NCBI GenBank assembly: GCA_020746105.1
Contig: CM036621.1
Span: 50,130,264 to 50,194,263 of the forward strand
Direction of reading: 5' to 3'
DNA length: 64,000 nt
Origin: Trogon surrucura
Lineage: Eukaryota > Chordata > Aves > Trogoniformes > Trogonidae
The translations under genes and the position numbers were made by a program. Positions 12,061-25,100 of this stretch are shown in pieces. The stretch's first letter is position 1. Each line of letters opens with the position of its first letter. The notes beneath the pieces are model-generated. The model saw nothing but the letters and a program-made list of their open reading frames with translations. It had not been told where the DNA came from and made no database searches.

Positions 12061-14121
12061 GGTTGGTGTAATCTATTCTGCACACCACAATGTTACGGTA
12101 ATGTTTGAAATACAGGGGGAAAATCCTGGCCCTGTTACATTTGTGGGAGCTTTGTCCAGTGAGATCAGTGGAGTTTTCATTTCTTATTTTGTTCAGTGTT
12201 TGGTGAAAGAGTATTTCCTCAGCATATGAAACCGATTTTGTTGAAGCAAAAAGAACAGGGTTTTGTTTCTTTGTTTAGTTATGCTTAGTAAGATAAACTG
12301 TGATTTTAGAGTCGGGAACAAAACTAAGATGGTTTCTTCTTGGTCTTTTGCTGCAGTTAGAACTGGTGTAAATTCCTCTGGGCAATGCCTGTCAGAGGGA
12401 GCTGGAGCACCTAGGAAAGGCTTTGGAAATCAGTGAGGGCTCCTGCCCCTGTTTCCTTCTGGCTGGAGGAAATTTGCAGTGGCAAAACCCTGCTAATGCC
12501 CAGAAGGAATTTGAACAGCAGCTCCTGTTGTTTCCTTCAGCCCACGTGGTTTCAGCTCTTCTGTGTTGGCCAAAAATCCAACCTTAGACTCTGAGGGCAT
12601 GCAGGTGAGATCTTCTGACTGCAGAACACTGCCAGGATCTGCTGTAGCCTGTCGATGGAGGGACACTTCCCATTAGATAGTTATAAATGAGTGATGTCCA
12701 GCAGTTTCGTGGTAATTTCTTTAAATGCTTAATGATAGATGTGTACCTAAAAATCTTCTCTGTCTCGACCCTAAGACTTTCAAGCTGTGATAGTTCCTTC
12801 AGGATAAAAGAGTGGGGTGTAGAGGATTTAATTTCTTTTTATAAGAAAAAAATTATATATGTTTGCCTTGTGCTTTGTTCCATGTTTTTCCCACCCAGTA
12901 CTGTTGTGCGTGGAAGTAAACTACGAGACCTCTTAAGACAAACCTTTTTAGGTGTTATCTATTTTCCGAGTCATGCCTGTTCTTTCTTTGCATCACTTCA
13001 ACAGAGCCAAAGCGTTCAGAGAGTGATAATAATCATAATTAAACAAAATTTAACTTACAGGAGCTTAAAATCTGAAGGATACTGTTCCCCAGGGGACAAG
13101 GGATTATTACTAGTTCTATTTTGGCTTGGTAGTGTCGCTGCAGGTCTGTGTAGGCTGCACATAATGATGTCATGGATTTTGCTGGAAGACCTTGATCTCT
13201 CAAGACAGAAAGCTCTCTCAGCCCACCTTTGAGCCTCCAGAAAATGGCTTTTGGCAACACTCTGGAAAAGCTTTCCTTCTTCATTCAAGCCTGAGCTTTC
13301 TGATAACCCACCTGCCTAAATGTCTGGATGGCTTATTTGAGGGAATTAAATAGTGAAGAAGAAAATAATTTAAATAAATAATTGATTTGATTTTTTGGGT
13401 CTTATAGCATTTTCGTAGGATGTTTCAATGAATTAGTTCTGTGATAATGACATGCGTGAATGTGTGAAGGTGCTCACCAATTTGTAATGACTTGCACCAG
13501 TTATATGCATTTTCTGAAGGAATCCTCACTGCTTGGGGGAGTTTCTTGCCCTCTGGTTCTTACCCCAAGTCCACAGGGTTTGAGAATTGGCAGTCCTTCG
13601 TGTCTACCCCTCCGAGGTGGACTCATTCCTAGAGTGAGATGTGTTATTTCTAGTTTCTGGTCTCAGTTTGTTTAAACAGGGGAGGAAAAAAAAAAAAGTT
13701 GTCTTTCCCAACATCATGACACTGTAGCCAAATATTTGCAATGCAATTTGTAATGAGTTATAAATGAATCAACAATGTGTAATATTAAAAAATACCCTAT
13801 CACGTCACACTACCTTAATTGTCTCCTTTATTTCTAAGGCCTAGGCAGGCTGGTGGGATTGGCAGATGTAGAGTGTGAGCGAGGTAGTTTTTTATTTAAT
13901 TGGTACAGCCCAAATTCCTTCAGGAGGAACAGTCTCCCTCATTTTAAGCTGTCAAAACAACACTTGATCGAGGCTGCAGTTAGCACGAGTGCTTTGTCAT
14001 GCAGAGGGTAGCCTTACTATTCATGTCGCAGCCGTTTGGGCTGTGTCTTCTCCCTGGACTGCGCTGGGTGTTCATCTAGGGTTGTTCATTCTACAAGGTG
14101 GTCATCTTAGGTTAAACAGGA
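12061..14121. other. Non-coding DNA with a 181-codon chance frame
   Basis: The longest open frame of the window lies here (12,687-13,232, plus strand). Its predicted protein has a run of isoleucines, poly-lysine from an A run, and no domain, signal peptide or catalytic motif that I recognise. No Kozak-like start or promoter is evident. I treat it as chance. A 12-base A run lies near 13,686-13,697. Confidence 0.5.
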
Positions 14122-14260
14122 CTGTGAGAGGTCATCTGGTCCAACCTCAGCACAAAGCAGAGCCAACGTGGAATCATAGAATGGTTTGGGTTGGAAGAGG
14201 CCTTAAGGATCATTGAGTACCGTGGGGCATCACATCAAGTTGCTCACAGTCCCCCTGGGT
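14122..14260 (-). mobile_element. CR1 LINE 3'-end fragments (two pieces side by side)
   Basis: CR1 is the dominant non-LTR retrotransposon of birds; most copies are 5'-truncated 3' ends. Piece one (14122-14166) contains GAGGTCATCTGGTCCAACCT, a typical CR1 3' UTR phrase. Piece two (14171-about 14255) starts with GAATCATAGAATGGTTTGGG, continues with TTGGAAGAGGCCTTAAGGATC, and later matches AGTTGCTCACAGTCCCC. Both read as the reverse complement of CR1 sense, so the elements lie on the minus strand. Piece two appears to have lost internal sequence. Two tails in succession suggest insertion of one CR1 into or beside another. Confidence 0.88.
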
Positions 14261-17200
14261 AACCCTATGATGAAAGGCAGACCTTGGTGTATGCACGGGT
14301 CAAAATGACTCCTCAGAAACCATAACATGAACGTTATTGCTATGTTGTTGTGCTGGGTAATTTCCTGATTAAAATTAACCTGTTTTTATGCTCTGTCATA
14401 ACTGATTGATGGCTTTAGGGCTGTTGGCCAAGCTGTGTGGTGGAGCCCACTGGGCTGATCCCAGACGGTGGTGTTCATGAGCAAAGACACACCACCAGCT
14501 CCAGCGCAGCTCACCAAGGGCATGCTCAGGTGGCAAAATGTTTACGGTGTCTATTTGTGCAATTAAGAACTAGCTGAAGGCAGAAATCCTGTACTGCTAA
14601 CTCCAGTCTCTGCTATAATGTCCCAGTGATCAGTATTGGGCTTTCCGAACAGCCTGTGATCATGAACTGCTGATTGTGTCCTTTCTAAACTCTCCATGGT
14701 TTGGTCTTGTGTTTACCTAAACAATTCAGCTTTTTTTTTTTTTTAGTGTGTTGTAAGCACAATAGTTAGCCCCTGTGCTTTGCTAAGGAAAGTGGAGTTT
14801 TTACTTTACTACAGTGTTTTTACTTTTGTGCTTTGGTTTTATTTGATTTGATTAAGTGCAGCTGGGGTGAAAGGCTGAGTCTGAGATTCATACTTCTCCC
14901 AAGGAGATAGGAAGGTCAGAAACTCTGAATATTGATGCTTTCTTTTGTGATGCACATTCATAACTGTCATGATTTTCAAGATGTGGAGACTTGTCAAGAG
15001 TTTTGCCATGTTACTTCAGGAGCAGGAAAAGGAAGCTCTTTTTACGAAATGCTGGGCTAACATTAACTTTGTCTCCCAGACTGTTGTAAGAGCCTCTTGT
15101 GGAGTGGAGCCACCCTGGTAATGCTCCAGGTCGGAGTACACCTCCCTGTTTCTGTGTCCATTTTCTCCCTGTGAACAACATTGGATTCATTAACTCATTT
15201 CTGCAGTTAATCAAAGCCATGTTTCGCTGGCGTAGTTGCTGAGCTGAATTCCAGTGTGACATTTCCACAAATCCTACAAAGTTATCTTGGAAGGATTAAA
15301 GCTCATTTAATTGCCTATTTGTTACCACTGCAGGTATCTTAATCTTATGCCATCCACAAGATTTGCTTTCTGCTCTCAGCAGGGAATCCCATAAGTTCCA
15401 ATTTTTTTATGTTGTTCATGTTAGATACAGTCATTCATGACCTTAAATTTCTATGCCCATGTGAACTCTATGCCTCTATAGTTTTTAACCTGGAGAAGGT
15501 AACTAAGAACAAGCGTACTGTCGGAGGGCTTTGAAGTGATGCCCCACATCAATATCAAGGAACAGTTAGGCGTAATAAATACTGATGATTCAAAGGAATC
15601 TGCCACCAAAGACCTTTTTGCTGCTGTTAATGCCAGAGGAACTCTGTGTAGAACTTCACAGGACTCTTGGTGACTTTGGGGCAATTTCTGATAGAGACTA
15701 AAAAGATGACTCTGCCTGAAATGAGATTCTAAATACTCTGTTTACAAGGAACCAATGTGTTCAGTCAACGGAGAGAATGCTCTAGGGATGTTCAGGTTGC
15801 TCAAGAAAATGGAGAAATGAAAGAGGAGAAGAAACAAGTGACAAACTGATGCAGACTTAAAACTTTCTTGTTTTCTCTATGCAGTTTTCAGTTCTTGACA
15901 GACGTGTGTGCAGCCATGAAATCAGGCAGCTTTGAACGGCACAGTGAACGTATAAAGAATATTGATTCACCCAAGCTTTTGCTAACCTGAGTAATAAAAT
16001 ACTTCAGAGTCTGGAATTTCAAATGGACAAAGTGTTCTTCAACCTTTTCTGCAATGCACTATTCACAAACTGGCTTTTGTTCGACAAAAACATCAGGACT
16101 TTCTAGCAACCTTTTTATTAGAAAAGTGAATATACTAGAAGTGGTCTTCCTTCGTTGTGGCCAGGTTTAAGGTCCTTTCTATGCCCCTGATCTGTCTAGT
16201 CCTGGTTAACTGGAGTTCTTGGAAAGTGATTCTTAGTGTACCGGAATGTTTTTTTTTTTCCTTAATGTAGCTTTTTGTTATCTTTCTTCTCCACGATAGC
16301 AACTGTTATGTGACTTTTCCATACTTTAATTATTTTGTATGTAGAAGAGAGAGTTGTTTTCATTAGTTTCCCCCAAGAAGAACGTTTTTGCGAGGTTTAT
16401 TTATGCTCTGACATGGCAGGGCAAATGTGGTGACACAGTGAAAAATGAGTTATTTTTTTCCTTGAAGCAGTGTAGGAATTCTCCTCTTCCAGGTTTTAGG
16501 CTGGTTACCCCATGCTTTCTTATGCAAAGTGTACTCTCAGCTTTAGATCCAGTGGTGCAGAAAGAGGTTATGGGGTAGACTTTTTTTTAGGTCAAAAATG
16601 TTCTACACTTCCATACAGCTTTTCATTATCGATTGAAGGAATTGTGGGTTTTTTTTTTTACAGCAGAAACACAGATAAACTGTGATTTTTTCTTTTTCTC
16701 TGCTTCGGTGAGTAATTGCTAAGTTCTTTGAGTAAACCTTTAGTTGGTCTGCCAGCTCTGTGGTAGGAGGTTGTATGCAGGGCAAAAGGATCAGTGTCAG
16801 AAGGATTGGGAAGAGGGAGCAAATGCAGTGGTGGTTAAGGCAATCCATTGCAAAATATCTTGCAGGAAGGTTGTTTCTCCTGCTGCTGCCAGCGGTGCTG
16901 CTTACCAAGTTGTGCATCTCTCTTAGAGGACTTGTTTTGGCGTGGTTGCTGTGCCACGTCTGCACCACTCATGTTGAGTTTATCTCCTCCTTGGCCTGAA
17001 TTTGGATAGGGAGAACAAGCTTTGTTTGCTGGACAGCCTGTGCACAGGAGTGTGGCTGTCCGGTGATGCTGAGCTTCTCTCCTTCGATTTGCCTGCCAGA
17101 TGTTCCCCGTTCGAGCCATATTGGTTCCTATTACCCCCTTGAAAATTGACTTGAGGTGGAAATGAATATTGCAATTATATCATTTACTTTTGCATAAATT

Positions 17201-18585
17201 AGTGTCATTTTCTCTTAAAAACCCTGCCATTTTGGACAAATGCCATTTATTAAAAAATGATAGTAGTGGTTTGAAAGCATCATTTCTGAGCTCAGGGAAG
17301 GGCTTTTTTTTGTGCCGCTGTCAGGGCAGAGATTTGAACATCCTCAGAGGATCAGACGATGTCTGGCAGGAGTAAGCAGGGCACATCCCCAACCCTTGTC
17401 TGCCGTTAGCACCCTGAGATGTCCTTGGTGTCCATGGTCCCATGGGCAGGGAAGTAGAAGTGGAAGTTGAGTGGAAGGTGCAGAGAGCAAGCAGAGGGCA
17501 CAGCGTTGCAAGGAGTCAGTGTTCATGGGAGTCTAATGCTAGTACACAAGAGTTAAATTGAACTATGTAAAATGCTTAATACAGTACTAGATATTTTCTT
17601 TAGGAGTCATGAAGCATGTAACGTCCTTATGTTCTCCAAAGAGTTTATTTGGCAGCCTGCTAGCATCTCACTGTGACATGACTGAAGGGGGAATAACCGA
17701 AATAACAAGGAGGAGAAAAGAAGGCAGCAGTCACCAAATTGGAATAACAACTTTGTAGCATAGTACCTTGGAACCTGTGACTCCTTTCTTTCCTTTCCCT
17801 GGATGAGTAGCGGGGCTTAATGCCCTTGAAGACATTATGCCGGTCAAATTGTGATGGGGATTCAGATGATTTTGCTTAAGGCTCGCAGCCACTTCTGGAT
17901 TTCAGTATGTCTGAGGATGAGCCAGTCTGTGTAATCCAAAGCAGTGTTTGCTCGTTCACTTTGGTCTTCCACAATTATCCAGATTTTAGGCTGAGAAGCA
18001 TCTTTGCAGCTAATCGTGGCAACATGAAGTTGCAAGGTAAACGTTTCAGACAATGGGAAGGAGATCTCTGCTGTAGGTAAAGATCACAGCTTACAAAGAG
18101 ATGGTAAGTAGTCAGGGTAAGAAAATGAAAGAAAGAAGGTGAGCAAAGTAAAGGATATTCAAATAGCTGGTGAATTAACAGGGCACAGTGCATAGCTTTG
18201 GGTCTTCACTCTCTTGATTTAAAAACCAAAACAGCTTCCAGCTCATCTGTGATATCAGTTTTTATACAGATACCTTTTAATCCTATAGTTTCCATTTTCA
18301 GAGCAAACAAAGATGTGTTTATTTTTCTTATAAGCTTTTTCCCTATCCTCCATGCAACATTTTTGAAGCTAATGACCTAGATAGACAGAAACCAGAGGAA
18401 AGCAGGAGTAGGGTGCTAATGACAACTGATGGAAGTCAGCTGTGAGCTGTGTACCCCTGCAGCAGGAGAGCATCCTTGCTGGGTCCCTGTGGAGGGAAGT
18501 TGAGGGCTGGCATGGTCCCAGTGTCTCTGGACGGGGAGTCACTGATCTGTAGGCTATCTTGGTCTTGGACTGTGTGTACTTGGGG
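14261..18585. other. Single-copy non-coding DNA, no gene recognised
   Basis: Contains a T14 run (14731-14744) and T-rich stretches at about 16249 and 16649. Open frames stay at or below 121 codons on either strand. I see no coding exon, RNA gene or further CR1 piece. Confidence 0.5.
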
Positions 18586-18633
18586 GTATATATGTGTATA
18601 TATACACACACACACACACATATATACACACAC
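18586..18633 (+). repeat. Compound TA/GT-CA microsatellite
   Basis: TATATATGTGTATATATA is followed by about nine CA units, then TATATA and a further short CA run. The tract is partly self-complementary because TGTG/CACA and TATA units lie in opposite order around its centre. Likely length-polymorphic. Confidence 0.85.
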
Positions 18634-20143
18634 TTACTGAAGTAACCCTTCTGCTCTCACCATTACAGTTTTCTATGTGTTTAATGGAGACGGCAAACCC
18701 ATCCCCAGCAGGTGATCTCACCACTGCGGAGTAGTCCCTCCCAGCACATTGACATCTCTTTTTAGCTTCCACGTTGTGAATGTCCTGAAGGGTGTTTGGA
18801 ATCCCCTCTGTTTGGGAAAGGTGTTGGCTTATAGGAAGCTGAGATAAGATGCCATGCTGTGAAAGTGATGCTAATGTCATGAAAAGATGTTGTATGTTTT
18901 ATAAGAGGAATTCCAGAGAGAAGAGCGGCTCTTGGAAGTCATGGGAACCATGGGAAACCTTTCAGTGTTTCCCCAATCTTACTCCTGTTCTCTTATATAT
19001 GGAAAGTTTGTTCTTGCTCTCCATTTGCCGAGTTCTGTACCGGGACAGCTTTTTCCTTGTCTCCAGTTCCCAGCTTTTCCTCTCCCCTTGCCAAAAGCAG
19101 CAACATTAGCTAAGGGATTGCAGAGGCAGCAGTCTCAAGCTAAATGTGAAGAAGGATGCCACCCCTCCCTTACAAGCTTTTTCTGTGATTTTTGAAGTCT
19201 ACATCCTTTTTCTTTGACATCCCTAAAATTAATGCAGTGATTCAGTGTCTACCTAAATATATAGATGTGTATGTCTGTGTGTATGCGTTTATATATGTAT
19301 AAATATAAGTACACATACAATCTGCCCAGTCAAAATAGTTTCCCAACACATCTGTTGCTGAACAGATGCTCTCTGTATTGGTTGGTTTGGCTGTTCTTGG
19401 CTTTCTGTGGTTCATGTTAACATGAATATTTAAAGAATAAACAAAGATTTGATTGCTGTGGTGTAATCTTAACATAATGCAGGAGAATCCTAAAGCTTTG
19501 ACTTACCTGTGGAGTGCTACTTATCCCTAAAACCATGTGCAGTTGAGTTCACTCCTTTAAATGAAGGCCTCAGACTTCGGTTGCTGGCAGATGGCCACGG
19601 GTCTCGGTCTGTTTCAAGGGGAATGTGTGCGCAGATTAACCTCTGTCATTTGAAATGCTGCCTAGCAGTGGCATATAGGCAATATTTATAATAAAAATTG
19701 AAACAGCACTGTAAACTATTAAGAAAAAGGGAAAGGTAATACAAGAGATGGGTTGTAAGAGTCTGAATATTGCAATATTTAAGAGCTCCATACATATTAA
19801 GCATTTACTTGCCTAACTCCAGGATGTCTGCTTTTAAAACCTTTAGAAAGTAATGTATTTATACAAACAATGCAATTATCCCTTACGCTCACATTTATAC
19901 TGTAGAGGTACCTCAACTGTTGTTAATTAAAAATGGTTATGTGGGTGGAGGAAAGAGTATAGGTAGTCCTGCAGGCGCTGGTGGCTTCAGGTTCCTTATT
20001 CATGGATCCTCCAGGAGCTTCACCAGGAAGAAGAAATAAGTGTCCTCACCCAACAGCTCTTTGCAGGGACACTAAGTGCTGGGAGGCTTTAGCCTTGGGT
20101 TTGGGTTTGCCTTTCTTTTAAATTACTGTTTGTTACATGTATC
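18634..20143. other. Non-coding DNA with cryptic simple sequence
   Basis: A degenerate TA/TG-rich stretch lies at about 19255-19318 (units such as TATATG, GTATG and TACACA). Remaining sequence is unique-looking with no recognised gene. Confidence 0.55.
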
Positions 20144-20176
20144 GTGTGTGTGTGTGTGTTTGTGTGTATATATACT
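20144..20176 (+). repeat. (GT)n microsatellite with TA end
   Basis: About eight GT units, one T interruption, then GTGTGTATATATAC. This is simple sequence without flanking retroposon features. Confidence 0.85.
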
Positions 20177-21540
20177 TGCATTATATGTACCTGTTGTTCC
20201 AGACAGAAATCTTTCAGATTCAGCACAGGAAAAACACACACACTACTGCAATCTCTGCAAATATTTAGGTTTGCGATAGTAATAATGTTTATAGTATAAT
20301 AATTAAACAGCCTCTTCCTCAACTGAATTATTTTCTATAGTGCCTCAACTGATTTAATCAAGCAAATTTGTCCTTTTCAAAACGAATGGATTTCCAGAAG
20401 GATCAGATTTTCTCTCTGACTTTTTTATTGCTGGTTTCTTTAGAGATGATTTAATCGCTGTAAATCTGGTCGTCGTACTTGCCATTCTTGATTATATTGC
20501 TACTTAACAAGCTGTATTAAATGCATGAAAAAATCAAATCAGAAAATTGAGCACTAGACAGTAACAAGGAAAACCTTTCTTTTTTTTTTTTTCTTCAGTA
20601 CTGTTGCTGCTGATGGGAAGTGTGTGTAATCAAGTTATTTTTGAATTATCTTCAAGCTGGGAGAAAAAGAAAACTTACAGTAATGGATAATTTGAAAGTA
20701 ACTACACAGAAATGCTGCTGAAAGTGATGGCCCATAACTTTACCTTGTATAGCTCAGTCCCTGCCTTTTTCAGTTTTTCCTTGTGCACACAGCAGGACCT
20801 TATTTGTCTGGAGCCTGCCACAGCATGGATGTTTGAAGGTAGTTTGAATGAAGTTGATGCTATGGAAGGGCACTCTCCTCCTTGCTCTGATCTTGGCAAA
20901 TCTTCCCCAGAAACAGCAATTCTGGGTACTGTGCAGCAGATCCGACCTGCCATCGGCACGTGGGCTGGTGGGTAGCTGCTGGTGCAGGTTTTGCATGGTT
21001 TCATGGCCCTAAAAAGGGGCTATAACAAAGAAGAGCTCTGGTTACAGCAGTATTCTTCAGGGAAGGGAGCCCTCCCAAATTGCAACACATCCCTGAGACT
21101 GGAAATGAGCTGCCTCTGAGGGCCAGAAACAAACATGGAGCTTCATTCCATGGCTGAAAGCAATGGCGAAGCTCTCTGGGCTTCCTCAGTATGTGGTTGG
21201 AGAACCACAGCCTCTTGGAGCATCGAGGTCTCAGCTTCTAAACCTAAATAGTCCTGTCCTCTACTGTGGTCCTTGTGCCCCCCATGTACTTTTTTTCTCA
21301 AGGGGAAAGGCATTACATGGAGGTCGGGTGCTTGGGGCTTACCGGCATATGCGCCACAGGAAGGGGTGATGTAGGATGACCAAGTCCCCTGTGCCAGGCA
21401 GGATGCAGGTGCACGAGAGAAGATGGGCAGTGCAGTGCAAAAGGGTTGTTCTCTGAGCAGAAATGCGAGGGGCACCGTTGGGACGTAATAACTTGCTCAC
21501 AAGGAAAAGTTTCTTTCTAATGTCCATCATTTAATGGTTG
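20177..21540. other. Single-copy non-coding DNA, no gene recognised
   Basis: A T13 run (20580-20592) is followed by CTTCAG and resembles a splice acceptor, but the following sequence has no supported coding frame. Frames of up to 110 codons on the minus strand near 21.1-21.5 kb overlap one another in different frames and lack any family motif. Confidence 0.5.
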
Positions 21541-21800
21541 GCTTATGCCCTTGAAGCGAGATGTCTTATATCCGTAATACAGCCACGGTAATTTCATTCT
21601 AAAAGTACCCTATTTGATTAAGAACCGGCCATGAAGGCAAATATCAAATCTCCAGGTGGAAACTTGGCCTGGCAGGAGAAGATGAGAAGTTCTCATTAAA
21701 CGAGGCCGTGCCGGGGTGTCCCCTCCAACCAGGGGCGCAGTGCGACACGGCCCATTGGTCACAGCGGGAATAGAAATTTGTTTTCTATTACTGACATGTA
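21541..21800. promoter_or_regulatory. Candidate conserved non-coding element
   Basis: The block is complex and non-repetitive, with a balanced base mix and scattered CpGs. It includes TTGATTAAGAACCGGCC (near 21613), CAAATATCAAATC, an inverted CCAAT core in CCCATTGGTCACAG (near 21750-21763), and CCAGGTGG, an E-box-like core. No open frame of note crosses it. The texture suggests constraint, but this is a pattern impression without alignment. Confidence 0.25.
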
Positions 21801-24800
21801 TTTGTCCTTTCCTTTATTGCAGCAATAATTTCTTCAAAATATCTTAAAAAAAAAAAAAGAAAGAAAAAAAGGACGTGTCGAGAACATGAAAGTGTGATCT
21901 TAATTTTGTCGTAACCTTTACAAAATCGATTAAATTACTGCTGCAAGGAACGCCAGCAGCCTTGGTCACCCCGAGCAGTGCTGGCCTGCCAAGACACTTG
22001 TGAAAGGGCTGAGCTCTCCACCTTGTCATGGTCCTTAGGGCACGAAATGCGGAGTGCATTTAGACAACAACAAAAGGCGATGCCGTGTGGTGGAGAAGCG
22101 TGGAAGTGTTAACCCAGTCATGTTAAACTGGAGGTCACCAAGAGCTTTTTTTGTTTGTTTTTTTTTTTTTTCCCACTCATCCATTTTTATGACGCTATAT
22201 AAAATGCTGAGATGCTTTCACGTGGTGATGCAGCATCAGACTATCAGAGAAAAGTGGAGGAAGGAAGGTGTTTTACGTTATAGATAAAGAATTGCTTTTC
22301 TCACAGGTTTATGGCAAAGCTGTGTGCCTGGTTGCGTGCCCGCGCCCATGACTGAGCTGTAGGCAGGAGGCTGGGGTTCAGCACGCTGCTGACGGTGGTT
22401 TTGTGGACTAACCCTTGCCCGTGAAACTATCGTGCAGTTAGGCACAACTTAAAGTGATGGCAACTACAGAAAGCGGGGAAGTCACGCGACTTCTCACAGG
22501 GTCTCAGACTGAAGGGAAGCGGAAAATGCCTTTTTGTTTCGGATCCCTTCTGCAGGAGTTGGAAGCATTTTTCACCATCCAGGTCACTGTTAAGGTGTTT
22601 TTATCCCAGCACACCTGGAGGATGTTTTTGTTTTTGCCAGCTCATTAGAACCTGTTAAATTGGGGATATTGTGGTGGTGGTGGAGCTCCCTTGAGTAAAC
22701 CTGTGCGTTTTGAAATGAGATAAAATATTCACGTCTTCTGTTATACGCAGTTGTATGTCCGACACATCTACTGTAGTGATTCAGAGGTCCTGGGGAGCCC
22801 CTTGTGCCTGTTTGGTGTTGGATCTGAGCTGTGTGCTGGGGAAGGTGGGATGCTGTGTTGGAAAATGTCCTGTTTATGTTTTCTGAAGCTCTGTAGGTGT
22901 GAAACCAGGCTGAGGGTTGCTGAACTGCCCCAGGAGGACTGGCCCCTCCGGGCTCCCCTAGGCTGATAGGTCCTGGTTGTATGGTCTGCTCCCAGCCTTG
23001 TATTTGTGGTCTTGGCTCTTGTTTCCGTCCTGGAAGAAACCACACAGTGCTTTTGCCCCCCCTCTCTTAAATGGCTACAGTGTATTTTGCTGAAATAAAT
23101 TGCGGTGATACACTGGTGCTGGAAGAGCTGATACAGCTGGCTTTGTAGGGAAAAAAAAAAAATCTTGCTGGTTCTTTTATTTTCTTTATTCTTAAAGGAA
23201 GAAACAGAATTCTTGAGGGAGAATGTGGATTTGTTTATCAGGCTTTTTAGCTCTTTTCTTCTTCTGCCCCACCCTCCACAAAAGCACAAAAGCAGGCTGT
23301 TCCAGCCTGTGAGGATGCTGACCGAGGCTGCTTTAGTAGCAAGAGTCAGGAGGCTGGAGACAGAACTACGTGTTGTTGTTTTTAATAGATAAAAGTAGGA
23401 GCTTTAGTTTGGAAACACCTGGGAAACAGCATTTTGTGCACTTGTGGAAAAAAAATCTTGAGAAAAATGCTATGAGTGATATGGCAGCTCCAGCTCGGCA
23501 CTGGTTTCTCAGCCCTCCTTCAAGCTGCTCCGTGATATTTTTTTGACTCCTTTACTTTAGAGTCTGGCTGCGTGGTTGAACCCGTTTTAAGAGTTTTCTA
23601 TAGAAAAAGTCAAGCTCTGCACGTGATGCTCTTGTCATTAAAAAAAGGTTACTGGGAATTTTGGCAGCAGCAGGAACTTGTTGCTCCACCTTTTTCTGTT
23701 TATCATCATTCATCTTCACCTGCTTGCCTTCAAAATGAAGGGCTCGGAGTTAACCTCTGAGCTGTCATTGCAGTTTTACTGAAACGTGCTGTGTATGGGC
23801 ACACAGGCGTGTGCCACCACACTGCGAAAGAGGTAAAAATACATATGTGCTCACATGGCTTCAGTGTGGGGTTCACCAGTAGAAAAATCACACTGGTTCT
23901 GTTGGTAGATGGGCAATATTTTGAAGCTGTTAGTCACTGTGGCGTTCACCCTGTAAAAAGCTGCTTCATGGTTGGCACACAGAAACTCATGGGCTGTAGG
24001 CTGTGATAAAATGTACATCTATATCTGCATAAAATGCCCCTGCTGTTGATGCTTGACTATTTCTCTTGCTTAACCTTTTTACCAGGAAAGTTAATAAATA
24101 AAAGATGCAAACAAAGGTGCGATGCAAGGAGAGTGGGCAGAGAAGTAGAGGTTTAGAGATGGGTTTCTGCAGCCAGGTGACTTGCCCTTGAGTTTGGTGC
24201 TGTGGACCTCATGTTGTTCTGAAAGAGATAAAGGTGGGACTCAGCAGTGTGTACAAAGTGGTGTTCAGACATTTTTGTAATCGAATATTTCTTTGCATCA
24301 GCCATGTACAGAGGTGCATGGATGTACCCATGCAGGTCTCTCCAAGAAAATGGCTTTTCCGTGGAGATTCCCACGGTGGGTGCAGAGGATGGGGCTCCTT
24401 CCTCACCTCCCTCTTGCTTTCCCAGGGTGAAGAACTGTGAGATGGGAAAAGGAGAAGGTTGGGCTCTGTCACGGTGCTTTTGCCAAAAGCACAAATTGGC
24501 CCCAAATGTGGGAAGACACAAAGTCCGTTCACCTCTTCCAGGAAAGCTGGCTTGTCTGTCTGCACTGAATGGTGGGGACCAAATTAATCTTTAATGGGAG
24601 TAGGCACAACTCATCGCTGGTATCAATCACTTATTCATGGTGGTGACAGCTTTAAACCCGAGTTCCTGAGTTCATTTAAACACTGCTCAAATGAATGACA
24701 TGTTTTGAAATACAGCGAGGTATTAATTCATAGAAGAAAAATCCATAGAGATTTTTTAAATGTGGAGAAGCAGCCTGTGGCTCCGGAGGTCCCTCGCCAT

Positions 24801-25100
24801 GAGCCACAGGAAGGATTCTGAGAAATACGGAGAGGGGAATGATGGTAACTGCTCCAAACAGATCCCTGGTGGACCTTTATTGATTTCAGAGTCATTGCAA
24901 CTGGGCGAAGCCACCTGAGGCTTTTCACCTGCCCTCTTGCCACCTTTCATGCTGGCTTTGGAGCTGCCTGTTCCCCAGACTCAGCCTTATGTGCCTGATG
25001 TCTCCCCGCACAAAACCCTCTTTCAGCAGATTCCTTATCTGCTACCAAGGGAGTGTTTACAGCGGCTAAAGTTCCTAAGTGCCTTGTCTTGAAGACTGAT
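21801..25100. other. Non-coding DNA, no gene recognised
   Basis: Holds a 12-base A run (21846-21857), a T run near 22150, a GGT/GTG triplet stretch (about 22671-22684), an A run near 23149-23161 and a perfect hairpin GTGCTTTTG-C-CAAAAGCAC at 24474-24492. Minus-strand frames of 151 and 173 codons (22,590-23,045 and 22,768-23,289) overlap in different frames and have no recognisable domain. They are taken as chance. Confidence 0.5.

Noticed and set aside
12687-13232. Longest open frame (181 codons, plus strand)
   Set aside because: No domain, signal or family resemblance; contains an isoleucine run and A-run-encoded lysines; no promoter or splice context. Length is plausible by chance in 64 kb of six-frame sequence.
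22590-23289. Overlapping minus-strand frames of 151 and 173 codons
   Set aside because: They overlap in different frames, so at most one could be real. Neither shows a recognisable motif.
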